This document shows, in pieces, positions 17,825-26,238 of a DNA stretch of 60,923 bases (its first letter is position 1; the number at the start of each line of letters is the position of its first letter). The DNA is from JBCDLI01 sp038745535. GTDB taxonomy: Bacteria > Pseudomonadota > Alphaproteobacteria > Rhizobiales > Rhizobiaceae. The position numbers were made by a program, and so were the translations under genes. The notes beneath the pieces were generated by a model, which was not told the origin of the DNA, did not search any database, and saw only the letters and a program-made list of their open reading frames with translations. The stretch covers positions 1 to 60,923 of the forward strand of contig JBCDLI010000011.1 of NCBI GenBank assembly GCA_038745535.1, given 5' to 3'.

Positions 17825-18028
17825 TCAACGGTCCTTAAGGCCTGCTTGCTTCAATATACTGTTGAATGTGCCCGGTGCCAAATCATCAGAAGGTTTGCCT
17901 GCGATGGTCACTCGGCCCTTTTTCGCGGGATGCTTGAATTGCCGATGGCTTCCGCGTGTCGAAACTAAATACCAGCCATCCGCCTCAATGGGGCGAATGG
18001 CTTCTTTTATTTTGATGCCTTTAGGCAA
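17825..18028 (-). CDS. hicA: HicA family mRNA interferase toxin
   Basis: A 67-residue dsRBD-fold toxin with the family core LVSTRGSHRQFKHP (catalytic-region His in GSHRQF), VTIAGKPSDDLAPGT and ILKQAGL. HicA cleaves mRNA when freed from HicB. The only usable start is TTG at 18028, just after the nrdJ stop, so expression may depend on nrdJ transcription. Confidence 0.88.
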   Translation of the reverse strand: MPKGIKIKEAIRPIEADGWYLVSTRGSHRQFKHPAKKGRVTIAGKPSDDLAPGTFNSILKQAGLKDR

Positions 18029-18034
18029 TTGTGA

Positions 18035-21000
18035 TCACGAACACCCGCTCGTCGCGCCGCAGGTGTCGCACTTTAGGCACGTACCATTTCTCACCATGGT
18101 GAAGTTGGAGCATTCGGAACACATGTCGCCGGTGTAGCCCTGCATCATGGCTCTCATCCGCCGGTCAGCTTGCAGCTTTTTGGCGTCGGTCACCGTGTTG
18201 GTGGAAAGCCCCGTTGCAGCGGCAGCGGCGACTTCGGCGGCTGCGTCCGCGTCGGCCTCAACCTGCAACTCCGCTTGGGCGTCCTCGTAGTCGCGTTTGA
18301 AGGCGGTTTGTGCCTCCTGCAACGCAACGACGGGCTGTTCAGCAACGGCAAGACCGAGATTTGAGTTAGCGGCTGGCGCGATCGCTGTCACGGTCGCGCC
18401 CGACGACTTTCCCGCAGGAGCGGTCCCCGTCGGTTTGCTGTCCACCACAGACAATTTGTGTCCTCGGGTGAGCCCGCTGGAAACTGGCTGCGCCTTACCC
18501 TCATTGATGCCCCGACCAAGCGGCGTGTTTTCAAACGCCGACTGATCCACATGGGAAAGGTCGTGACGGTCGAGATAGGAGACAGCGAGTTCGCGGAACA
18601 CGTAGTCCAGAATGGATGTCGCGTTCTTGATTGCGTCATTGCCCTGTACCATGCCGGCTGGCTCGAATTTGGTGAACACGAACGCGTCCACATATTCTTC
18701 CAGCGGCACGCCGTATTGCAGGCCGAGCGAGACCGAAATCGCGAAGTTGTTGATCAGCGCGCGCAGCGTTGACCCTTCCTTGTTCATGTCGAGGAAGATT
18801 TCGCCCAAGCGGCCATCGTCGTACTCGCCGGTGCGCAGAAACACGGTGTGTCCGCCGATTTTCGCCTTCTGAGTGTAACCCTTGCGGCGACCGGGCAGTT
18901 TTTCCTGCTCGCGGACGACCTTTTCGATCACACGCTCGACGATCTTCTCGGTCACCTGAACGGCGCGGGCCGCGGCTGGTGCTTCGATCAGTTCCTCGAC
19001 ATTGTCGTTATCGACGTCGTCTTCATCCTCGATCAGTGATGCGTTGAGCGGCTGGGAGAGCTTTGAGCCGTCGCGGTAAAGCGCGTTGGCTTTCAACGCC
19101 AGTTTCCATGACAGCATGTAGGCGTTCTTGCAGTCCTCGATGGTCGCCGTGTTTGGCATGTTGATCGTCTTGGAAATCGCACCGGAGATGAATGGCTGGG
19201 CTGCCGCCATCATCCGGATGTGGCTTTCCACCGACAGATAACGCTTGCCGATCTTGCCGCACGGGTTTGCGCAATCAAACACCGGCAGATGCTCGTCTTT
19301 CAGGTGCGGGGCGCCTTCCAGCGTCATCGCACCACAAATGTGGATGTTGGCTGCTTCGATGTCTGCCTTGTCAAACCCGAGTGCGGCCAGCATGTCGAAG
19401 GAGAAATCGTCCAGCTGTTCGTCGGTAAAGCCAAGCACCTCTTTCGCGAAGTCTTCGCCAACGCTCCACTTGTTGAACGCGAATTTGATGTCGAACGCAG
19501 ACGCAAGTGCGCCGTTAACCGCTTCAATCTTCTCTTCGGTGAAGCCCTTTGCCCGGAGCGTGGTCGGGTTGATGCCCGGCGCTTGGTTCAAGTTGCCGTG
19601 GCCAACTGCGTAGGCCTCGATCTCCGCAATATGCGCCTCGGAATACCCGAGTGTGCGAAGTGCTTCCGGCACAGCGCGGTTGATGATTTTGAAGTAACCG
19701 CCGCCGGCAAGCTTCTTGAACTTTACCAGTGCGAAGTCCGGCTCAATGCCCGTGGTATCACAGTCCATCACGAGGCCGATTGTGCCCGTTGGGGCGATGA
19801 CAGTGGCTTGGGCATTGCGGTAGCCGTTCTTTTCGCCAAGCTCGAGTGCGCGATCCCAAGCAGCTTTTGCATGGGTGATGAGGTCCGCATCCGGGCACTC
19901 ATCCGCGGCCAGTGGCACGGGATTAACCGACAGGTTTTCATAACCATCGGATAGGCCATGGGCAGCACGGCGGTGATTGCGGATGACGCGCAACATGTTT
20001 TCGCGGTTTGGCGCAAAGCCCGGGAAGGGGCCGAGTTCGCCCGCCATCTCTGCCGATGTCGCATAGGAGACGCCGGTCATGATCGCCGTTAGCGCACCGC
20101 CAATCGCACGGCCTTCGGCTGAATCGTAGGGAATGCCGGCTGTCATTAGCAGGCCGCCAATATTGGCGTAGCCAAGGCCCAGCGTGCGGTATTCATAAGA
20201 CTGCTTGGCGATCTGTTTGGATGGGAACTGCGCCATCATCACGGAGATTTCGAGCACCATCGTCCACAGGCGAACGGCATGCTCGTACTCACCGAGTTTC
20301 ACGCGTTTGGTTTCAGCGTCTGCGAACTGCAGCAGGTTGATGGACGCGAGGTTACACGCCGTGTCGTCAAGGAACATGTATTCCGAGCACGGGTTTGACG
20401 CGCGAATGTAACCGCCCGACGGGCAGGTGTGCCAGTCGTTCATGGTGGTGTTGTAGTGCAGGCCCGGGTCGGCTGATGCCCAAGCGGCGTAGCCGATCTT
20501 CTCCCACAGGTCGCGGGCTTTCAGCGTCTTGTTCACTTTGCCGTCGATGCGGTTGATGAGGCTCCATTCGCCATCGTTTTCAACCGCGCGTAGGAAGTTG
20601 TCCTTCAGCGAGACAGAGTTGTTGGAGTTCTGGCCCGCGACGGTGAGGTAGGCTTCGGAGTCCCAATCGGTGTCGTAGGTTTTGAACTCAAGGTTGGTGT
20701 AACCCTGCTTCGCAAATTGAATCACCCGACCGATGTAATTCTCTGGAACCAATGCTTTCTTGGCTGCGCGCACCTCGCGTTTGAGGGCAGGGTTCTTCTT
20801 TGGATCGAAGCAATCTTCGCCCGGCCCTTCGCAGTTGATGCAGGCCTTCATGACCGCATTCATGTGCTTGGCGACAACCTTGGAGCCGGTGACGAGAGCC
20901 GCAACCTTCTGCTCCTCTTTCACCTTCCAATCGATGTATTCTTCAATGTCGGGGTGATCGATATCGACAACGACCATCTTCGCTGCACGGCGTGTTGTGC

Positions 21001-21814
21001 CGCCGGATTTAATTGCGCCCGCTGCCCGGTCACCGATTTTGAGGAAGCTCATTAGGCCGGATGACTTACCGCCGCCGGAAAGCCTTTCGCCTTCACCGCG
21101 AAGATGCGAGAAGTTAGAACCCGTGCCCGAACCATATTTAAAGAGGCGCGCTTCGCGGACCCAAAGGTCCATGATGCCACCTTCGTTGACGAGATCATCG
21201 CCGACCGACTGGATAAAGCAGGCGTGTGGCTGTGGGTGCTCGTAGGAGGTTTTGGATTTCACCAGCTTTCCAGTGAACGGGTCCACGTAATGGTGGCCCT
21301 GGCTTGGGCCATCGATGCCATAGGCCCAGTGCAGACCGGTGTTGAACCATTGCGGTGAGTTTGGCGCAACGCGCTGGGTTGCCAGCATGTATGACAGTTC
21401 GTCCATGAACGCTTGGGCGTCGGCTTCATCGTTGAAGTAGCCGCCTTTCCAGCCCCAGTAGGTCCACGTACCGGCGAGGCGGGTGAAAACCTGGCGACCA
21501 TCCATTTCTGGGCCGTAACGTTCGTCTTCCGGCAATTCGGCGAGGGCTTTTTCATCGGCAACCGAACGCCAAAGGAATGACGGAACGTCGTTCTCTTCAA
21601 CTTTTTTCAAACGGGCGGGGACACCGGCCTTACGGAAATATTTCTGGGCAAGAATGTCTGCTGCAACTTGGCTGAACTGTTCTGGTACGTCGATGTTTTC
21701 GAGTTTGAAAACAATCGACCCGTCGGGGTTCTTGATCTCGCTCGTGGCCTTGCGGAATGGAATGTCCGCGTAGGGTGTTTGTCCTTCATTGGTGAACTGT
21801 CGCTCAACCCGCAT
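18035..21814 (-). CDS. nrdJ: Vitamin B12-dependent (class II) ribonucleoside-diphosphate reductase
   Basis: NrdJ makes deoxyribonucleotides using adenosylcobalamin and does not need oxygen. The 1259-residue product has the alphaproteobacterial layout: N-terminal NPDGSIVF region, VAPNSPQWFNTGLHWAYG, FLKIGDRAAGAIKSGGTTRR, NPCSEYMFLDDTACNLASIN with active-site residues, APTGTIG, and a C-terminal CSECSNFTMVRNGTCLKC zinc-ribbon and tail cysteines. I chose ATG 21814 (MRVERQFTNEG matches the family start; GAGGG upstream) rather than 21853. The upstream region carries NrdR-like boxes and a CtrA site. Confidence 0.97.
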   Translation of the reverse strand: MRVERQFTNEGQTPYADIPFRKATSEIKNPDGSIVFKLENIDVPEQFSQVAADILAQKYFRKAGVPARLKKVEENDVPSFLWRSVADEKALAELPEDERYGPEMDGRQVFTRLAGTWTYWGWKGGYFNDEADAQAFMDELSYMLATQRVAPNSPQWFNTGLHWAYGIDGPSQGHHYVDPFTGKLVKSKTSYEHPQPHACFIQSVGDDLVNEGGIMDLWVREARLFKYGSGTGSNFSHLRGEGERLSGGGKSSGLMSFLKIGDRAAGAIKSGGTTRRAAKMVVVDIDHPDIEEYIDWKVKEEQKVAALVTGSKVVAKHMNAVMKACINCEGPGEDCFDPKKNPALKREVRAAKKALVPENYIGRVIQFAKQGYTNLEFKTYDTDWDSEAYLTVAGQNSNNSVSLKDNFLRAVENDGEWSLINRIDGKVNKTLKARDLWEKIGYAAWASADPGLHYNTTMNDWHTCPSGGYIRASNPCSEYMFLDDTACNLASINLLQFADAETKRVKLGEYEHAVRLWTMVLEISVMMAQFPSKQIAKQSYEYRTLGLGYANIGGLLMTAGIPYDSAEGRAIGGALTAIMTGVSYATSAEMAGELGPFPGFAPNRENMLRVIRNHRRAAHGLSDGYENLSVNPVPLAADECPDADLITHAKAAWDRALELGEKNGYRNAQATVIAPTGTIGLVMDCDTTGIEPDFALVKFKKLAGGGYFKIINRAVPEALRTLGYSEAHIAEIEAYAVGHGNLNQAPGINPTTLRAKGFTEEKIEAVNGALASAFDIKFAFNKWSVGEDFAKEVLGFTDEQLDDFSFDMLAALGFDKADIEAANIHICGAMTLEGAPHLKDEHLPVFDCANPCGKIGKRYLSVESHIRMMAAAQPFISGAISKTINMPNTATIEDCKNAYMLSWKLALKANALYRDGSKLSQPLNASLIEDEDDVDNDNVEELIEAPAAARAVQVTEKIVERVIEKVVREQEKLPGRRKGYTQKAKIGGHTVFLRTGEYDDGRLGEIFLDMNKEGSTLRALINNFAISVSLGLQYGVPLEEYVDAFVFTKFEPAGMVQGNDAIKNATSILDYVFRELAVSYLDRHDLSHVDQSAFENTPLGRGINEGKAQPVSSGLTRGHKLSVVDSKPTGTAPAGKSSGATVTAIAPAANSNLGLAVAEQPVVALQEAQTAFKRDYEDAQAELQVEADADAAAEVAAAAATGLSTNTVTDAKKLQADRRMRAMMQGYTGDMCSECSNFTMVRNGTCLKCDTCGATSGCS

Positions 21815-21851
21815 TTTTATTGCCCTCAATTTGTGGCGCTTATCCCGCGCC

Positions 21852-21867
21852 AAACCATATCTAGTAC
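21852..21867. promoter_or_regulatory. Proximal NrdR-like half-match box
   Basis: AAACCATATCTAGTAC resembles the NrdR consensus (acaCwATATaTwGtgt) in its core, 38-53 nt upstream of the nrdJ ATG. It is the weakest of the boxes and lacks a partner at helical spacing. Confidence 0.35.
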
Positions 21868-22054
21868 CCGCCTGTTATCGGCTGGCCCTGTTTAACTCTT
21901 GAAGATTGTGTTGCGTTCCCGGCCCCGCGCCGACGCTCGCAACGTTTGCTCTCCACTTCACACCTCACAAACCAAGAGGACGCCCGTTGATCCCCGTAGT
22001 TTGTTTCAGCAATCTCAGCGTCTGACTTTCGCCAAGCACCGGAAAGGCGGCCTA

Positions 22055-22101
22055 CCACTATATGTAGTGCAGATCATCTGATCAAACACTAAATAAAGGG
22101 T
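22055..22101. promoter_or_regulatory. NrdR box pair upstream of nrdJ
   Basis: A strong box CCACTATATGTAGTGC (22055-22070) is followed by a weaker one ACACTAAATAAAGGGT (22086-22101). Their starts are 31 bp apart, three helical turns, the spacing known for NrdR repressor pairs in front of ribonucleotide reductase genes. NrdR itself is not in this window. Confidence 0.65.
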
Positions 22102-22116
22102 TAATCACAAATTAAC
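22101..22116. promoter_or_regulatory. CtrA binding site (TTAA-N7-TTAAC)
   Basis: TTAATCACAAATTAAC matches the full CtrA consensus exactly. It abuts the second NrdR-like box, so cell-cycle control by CtrA and nucleotide sensing by NrdR could converge on nrdJ transcription. Confidence 0.6.
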
Positions 22117-22307
22117 GCCTACTTTATCTACCCGCTCAGCACACCTTTTCCTTACCCAGAAAACACTGGTTTTCTCGGCTAGAAAGACTGCACTGAATGG
22201 AACTCGACAAACACGCCATCGAAACTGCGCCGGAATCGACGAAGCTTGCCAACTAAATTTGACTCGGTGCGCAGGGTCAAGCGCGTTGTGACAACCGCGA
22301 CCGATTA

Positions 22308-22323
22308 GCACTATATCTAGTGG
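22308..22323. promoter_or_regulatory. Distal NrdR-like box
   Basis: GCACTATATCTAGTGG is a near-perfect palindrome matching the NrdR core, 253 bp upstream of the box at 22055. No second box at 31-42 bp was found beside it; looping or a separate promoter is conceivable. Confidence 0.5.
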
Positions 22324-22431
22324 TGGCATGCGTGGAAAACGGGGATAACCCGTTAACCATAAATGCGTTTGTTGCTCACCGTTATGTAAATTTCCGCCGT
22401 TGACGCGTCCGATAATCGAGCAGGTAAATTG

Positions 22432-22893
22432 TCAATTCGCGATCAATGCTTCCAAGGCATCTAAACAAGTGCCGAACCCTTCGGCGGCTCCGTCTTTTGC
22501 GCCATCGCGGGCCGCGTTTGATGGATAGGTGCTGACGAGAATGAGGAGGGTGCCAGCGCCTTCAACCTCAAATCGGATATCGTTTAGCACGTCGCCGCCG
22601 GTCCAATCTGGCTCCCATTTTTCTGTGGACTGAATAAACGTTGGGCGTTCGAAGGTCGTGTAGACGCCGCTCATGGTCATTTCACCGTCGGGCCCGTTCC
22701 ACACGAGTTTGTACTGACCGCCTTCGCGGGCATCTGATTCCACCGTTGTGACCGGGTTTTCAGGATCAGCGAACCACTGCTTCATCATATCTGCATTGGT
22801 GAATGCTTCGAACACCGTTTCACGCGGTGCGTTTAATCGGCGTTCAAATTTGATCGTGGTGTCGGTAGGTGTCGTGACAATGAGTTTGTTCAT
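22432..22893 (-). CDS. SRPBCC (AHSA1-like) domain protein
   Basis: A 153-residue START/AHSA1-fold protein: FERRLNAPRETVFEAFTNAD at the start, MMKQWFADP, and DIRFEVEGAGTLLILVSTYPS, ending in a helix FGTCLDALEALIAN. Such proteins bind hydrophobic ligands. Its ATG overlaps the stop of the ArsR-family gene, the common ArsR-SRPBCC pair in which the regulator controls its partner. Ligand unknown. Confidence 0.88.
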   Translation of the reverse strand: MNKLIVTTPTDTTIKFERRLNAPRETVFEAFTNADMMKQWFADPENPVTTVESDAREGGQYKLVWNGPDGEMTMSGVYTTFERPTFIQSTEKWEPDWTGGDVLNDIRFEVEGAGTLLILVSTYPSNAARDGAKDGAAEGFGTCLDALEALIAN

Positions 22894-23240
22894 CAGCTTT
22901 CTCCTTGGTTTTGATTGTTTTCGAGAAGCGCTTCGAGGCGATCAAATCGAGCCTCCCAAGCCTTCCGCTGATGCTCAAGCCACTGCTGCACGCGAGACAA
23001 TTGCTCTGCCTCGATGGTCACCATCCGCACGCGTCCCCGTTTTTGGGTAGATATCAACCCGGCATCCGCGAGCACTTTGAGATGCTGCGTGAATGAGGGG
23101 AGCGCCATTTGATGGGATGCGTGCAGGTCCGAAACGCTCAGCGGTTGGCTAATCACCAGGGCCTCGACCACCTTGCGGCGGGTCGGATCTGCAAGCGCGG
23201 AGAAAAGTTGGTCTAATTCGCGGTCAGTATAGTTAGGCAT
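22893..23240 (-). CDS. ArsR-family HTH transcriptional regulator
   Basis: A 115-residue winged-helix protein: LFSALADPTRRKVVEAL, recognition region SVSDLHASHQMALPSFTQHLKVL, wing DAGLISTQKRGRVRMV. It lacks the metal-binding CxCxxC of arsenic sensors, so it is the non-metal subgroup paired with SRPBCC proteins. I chose ATG 23240 (MPNYTDRELDQLF) over 23255. It likely represses its own two-gene operon. Confidence 0.88.
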   Translation of the reverse strand: MPNYTDRELDQLFSALADPTRRKVVEALVISQPLSVSDLHASHQMALPSFTQHLKVLADAGLISTQKRGRVRMVTIEAEQLSRVQQWLEHQRKAWEARFDRLEALLENNQNQGES

Positions 23241-23315
23241 ATACCTTACTATCACCTCATCGAAATCAGGGCAAGATAGTTAGGTTTTGGCCTTAGAATT
23301 GAGCCGGGTAGGTGG

Positions 23316-24563
23316 CTAATTTGCCAAGCGGGTGCGGTTTGCGCGAACCGCAAGCACAAGCGCGATAGCGCAGGTGAGGGAACCCAACCAAAACCAACCG
23401 CCCGGTATATTCACCACTGGTGTGGGGCCGGAAACATGAGACAACACCATCGCTGCTGCAAATGGTCCGATGATGACGGCAACCGCATTAATAGATTGCA
23501 GCGCGCCTTGAAGCTGTCCCTGACGATTTTCTTCTACGGTTTTCGAGCAGATCGCCGACAGTGCAGGCACCGATAGGCCATTGCCGAGCGCGTAGAACAA
23601 AATGAGCGGGTACATCATCCACCCTTGAGGCGCGAGGGCAGTCATCGTGAAGGCGAGGGTGCTGGAGGCGAAACCGAAGATGACGATGGGCCATTCGCCG
23701 AAGCGTTTAACGGCGGGTCCGACGATGCCACCCTGCACGATGGAGTAACAAAGACCGACAAAGGCGAGGGACCAAGCTGCGGCCCGCACATCCCAATCGA
23801 AGCGGAAATCGGTATAGAGCACCCAAGTGGATTCCAGTCCGCGTTGGGCCATCGACGTGATGAACAAGCCGATGAGCAGCGGAGAGAGCGCGGGAAACGA
23901 CGTGACGCGCGCAAGCGCGACAAACGGGTTTGCGTCTTTCCACTCAAACGCGCGTCGTTTCTCCGCACTCAAGGACTCCGGCAGCGTGAAATAGCCAAAC
24001 GCGGCGTTGGCTAACGACAGGACGCCTGCAACCACAAACGGCAATCGAATATCAATCGCGCCGAGCCAACCGCCGAGTAGCGGTCCAAGCACAAAACCAA
24101 CACCGAAGGCAGCGCCGATAAAGCCGAAGTTGCGCGCGCGATTTTCCGGCGTCGATAGGTCGGCCGCGTAGGCGTTTGCGGTTGTGATTGTTGCGGCAAA
24201 AATACCGCCAATGAAGCGCACAATGCCGAGCCAAATCATGGTCGGTGCAATGGCTGTAAGGAGAAAATCGATGCCAAGCCCGATGAGGCAGACAACTAAA
24301 ATCGGTCGCCTGCCAAAGCGGTCCGACAAAGACCCCAATAAGGGTGAGAACGCGAATTGGGTCAGCGCGAAGAGCGTTCCGATGATCGCGAAAGCGTAAG
24401 CGGCATCGGTGACCGAGCCGGACCCCATTTCTTGAACGAGCTTGGGAAGCAGCGGCCAAGCCAACCCAACGCCAAGCATGTTGATCGCCACCGTAAACAC
24501 GATGAACGTCAGTGCTTTCGTGTCAGACGGTTGATGCTCTTGGGTTGGGATATTTTGGGCCAT
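23316..24563 (-). CDS. TetA-like MFS drug exporter
   Basis: A 415-residue, twelve-helix major facilitator with the TetA/TCR hallmarks GSLSDRFGRRPIL (motif A between helices 2 and 3), and GFIGAAFGVGFVLGPLLGG (motif C of drug/H+ antiporters). It probably exports a small amphiphile in exchange for protons. Sequence alone does not make it a tetracycline resistance gene. Confidence 0.85.
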   Translation of the reverse strand: MAQNIPTQEHQPSDTKALTFIVFTVAINMLGVGLAWPLLPKLVQEMGSGSVTDAAYAFAIIGTLFALTQFAFSPLLGSLSDRFGRRPILVVCLIGLGIDFLLTAIAPTMIWLGIVRFIGGIFAATITTANAYAADLSTPENRARNFGFIGAAFGVGFVLGPLLGGWLGAIDIRLPFVVAGVLSLANAAFGYFTLPESLSAEKRRAFEWKDANPFVALARVTSFPALSPLLIGLFITSMAQRGLESTWVLYTDFRFDWDVRAAAWSLAFVGLCYSIVQGGIVGPAVKRFGEWPIVIFGFASSTLAFTMTALAPQGWMMYPLILFYALGNGLSVPALSAICSKTVEENRQGQLQGALQSINAVAVIIGPFAAAMVLSHVSGPTPVVNIPGGWFWLGSLTCAIALVLAVRANRTRLAN

Positions 24564-24602
24564 AGTTCTTTTATCAAACTCGACCCGCTATTCGGTCAAA
24601 GC

Positions 24603-25106
24603 CTACACCGTCACTTTTTGACCGTCGGCGATGGGCTCCTGGTAGGTAAAACCCATGTCCCAAGGAAAGAAAATCCACGTGTCTTGGCTGACTTCGGTAA
24701 TGAACGTGTCGACCATCGGCATGCCTTTTGGCTTTGCATAAACGGTCGCGAAGTGGGCTTCCGGCAGCATAGCCCGCACGATCCCAGCGGTTTTGCCGGT
24801 GTCGGTCAGATCGTCGATGATCAGGATGCCCTTGCCATTTTCGACCATCAGCTCTGGCGCGATTTCCTTTATGACCTGAATTTCGCCCTGCGTGTCGTAG
24901 TCGTGGTATGATGCCACGCAAACGGTTTCGATGTTTCTGATGCCAAGTTCGCGGCAGATGATGGCTGCCGGGACCAAGCCGCCGCGGGCAATGCACACAA
25001 TCGCTTTCCAGTCCTTTTCAACATTTGCGATGCGCCAGGCGAGCGCACGGGCATCGCGGTGGAACTGGTCCCATGAGACTGGGAAGGATTTTTCTGGAAG
25101 CGCCAT
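24603..25106 (-). CDS. gpt: Xanthine-guanine phosphoribosyltransferase
   Basis: Gpt salvages xanthine and guanine to their nucleotides using PRPP. The 167-residue product has the purine PRTase PRPP loop GILIIDDLTDTGKTA, CIARGGLVPA and the late IFFPWDMGFTYQEP. Length and motifs are those of Gpt. It stands alone between the exporter and the CinA-type gene, all on the minus strand. Confidence 0.93.
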   Translation of the reverse strand: MALPEKSFPVSWDQFHRDARALAWRIANVEKDWKAIVCIARGGLVPAAIICRELGIRNIETVCVASYHDYDTQGEIQVIKEIAPELMVENGKGILIIDDLTDTGKTAGIVRAMLPEAHFATVYAKPKGMPMVDTFITEVSQDTWIFFPWDMGFTYQEPIADGQKVTV

Positions 25107-25211
25107 GACAGAAACCGTGTTTGGTGTAAGTGTCGCTTAGCTTTGCGGTGGGGTCGGCGCAAGCAATTGAGGGCCACGTGGTGAACACACACGGGTTATG
25201 CACCGCTCAAT

Positions 25212-25970
25212 TCAGTGCTGTTTGAGGCTAGAGACCAGCTGCTCAACCGCGGAAATCGCTTCTAGCTGGGCTTCGGGATTTCGTGATCGCACTACAATTT
25301 CTGTCCAAAACGCGCCGTCTTCGTAGCGGGGATATGAACCGATCATCGTCCGGTCGTGCTCACCTTGCAGGGCCGCCAACCGCGCGCCAATTACGCCTTC
25401 ACCGAAAGGACAGTGCACAGAGCCCGACACGATTTTCTCGCCGGTTTTCAACGTAGGGATGACGTTATCGAGCATGGCCTCAAAGACGGCTGGAACACCG
25501 GCCATGACGTGAACATTGCCGACGACAAATCCGGGCGCTTTCGAGATCGGATTGTCGATCAAGTCAGCATTTTCTGGTGTGCGCGCCATCCGCTTGCGAG
25601 CTGCTGTAAAGTCGACATCGCGCTCTTTGTAATAGGTTTCCAAAAGCGCCATCGCGTCGGTGTGAAAATCAACCGGAAGACCGAAAGCTGCCCCAATTGC
25701 GTCTGCGGTAATGTCGTCGTGCGTTGGTCCAATGCCGCCGGAGGTGAACACATAGGTAAACTTGGCACGCAATTCGTTGACGGCAAAGACAATTGCGTCT
25801 TGCTCGTCGGCCACTGCGCGAATTTCCTTTAGGTCGATGCCGACCAGCGTCAGCATCTTGGCAAGGTGGTGGGCGTTGGAATCGCGAATGCGTCCAGACA
25901 GGATCTCGTCGCCGATAATCAGCATCCCGGCGGTGACTTGGCCGTCAGTATGGTTTTTGACATCGAACAT
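25212..25970 (-). CDS. CinA N-terminal (MoCF/MoaB-like) domain protein
   Basis: A 252-residue protein with the molybdopterin-binding-like fold: GMLIIGDEILSGRIRDSNA, FTSGGIGPTHDDITADAI and HVMAGVPAVFEAML. This is the competence/damage-inducible CinA domain without the C-terminal nicotinamide-nucleotide deamidase part. The pathway is uncertain; pyridine nucleotide repair (ADP-ribose hydrolysis) is known for related domains. ATG 25970 (MFDVKN) is preferred over 25988. Confidence 0.85.
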   Translation of the reverse strand: MFDVKNHTDGQVTAGMLIIGDEILSGRIRDSNAHHLAKMLTLVGIDLKEIRAVADEQDAIVFAVNELRAKFTYVFTSGGIGPTHDDITADAIGAAFGLPVDFHTDAMALLETYYKERDVDFTAARKRMARTPENADLIDNPISKAPGFVVGNVHVMAGVPAVFEAMLDNVIPTLKTGEKIVSGSVHCPFGEGVIGARLAALQGEHDRTMIGSYPRYEDGAFWTEIVVRSRNPEAQLEAISAVEQLVSSLKQH

Positions 25971-26042
25971 TCGCCGTAATCCCCTCACGACGGAAACTAA
26001 GCGAATTTGTGCACTGCGTTAAGCGGTTTGTTTTGCGGGTGA

Positions 26043-26171
26043 ATGTCCCGTTTGATCACATTTAATAAGGCCGCCTCACTCAACGTTAGAAAATCGCGTG
26101 TGGACGCGCTGCGTTACGCCAGCTCGCTGGTCATCGTAGTCATCACGTTATTATTTGCGTCCCCGCACTAG
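26043..26171 (+). CDS. Possible 42-residue membrane miniprotein
   Basis: A short frame with an amphipathic basic start (MSRLITFNKAASLNVRKSR) and a hydrophobic end (YASSLVIVVITLLFASP). Ribosome-site support is weak, only GGGTG directly before ATG. It could instead be leader sequence of the cassette that follows. Confidence 0.2.
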   Translation: MSRLITFNKAASLNVRKSRVDALRYASSLVIVVITLLFASPH

Positions 26172-26188
26172 CGCTTTGTGCATTTGCT

Positions 26189-26220
26189 GCTAACGTTGAC
26201 GCCGGGGCATTCACGTTAGC
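26189..26220. promoter_or_regulatory. Inverted repeat before the 26239-32402 cassette
   Basis: GCTAACGT (26189-26196) and ACGTTAGC (26213-26220) are perfect 8-bp arms around a 16-bp spacer. A third half site AACGTTAG lies at 26082-26089. The repeated AACGTTAG element just upstream of the first cassette gene suggests an operator. Confidence 0.4.
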
Positions 26221-26238
26221 TACGTGTAGGGGGACATT

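Larger units (their letters stand above)
21815..22431 (-). other. Long nrdJ upstream region without a supported gene
   Basis: About 617 bp separate nrdJ from the SRPBCC gene. The region holds several NrdR-like palindromes, a full CtrA site, a CtrA half site TTAACCAT (22353-22360) and a 17-bp palindrome with AACGGG/CCCGTT arms (22338-22354). Open frames here (for example 22105-22329, minus) resemble no family. I see no cobalamin riboswitch B12 box. Confidence 0.6.

Noticed and set aside
22105..22329. A 74-codon minus-strand frame upstream of nrdJ
   Set aside because: Its start lies on a NrdR-like palindrome, the composition is not protein-like, and it resembles no family.
21815..22430. Cobalamin riboswitch before the B12-dependent nrdJ
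   Set aside because: I looked for the B12-box pattern and did not see it; a covariance search would be decisive.
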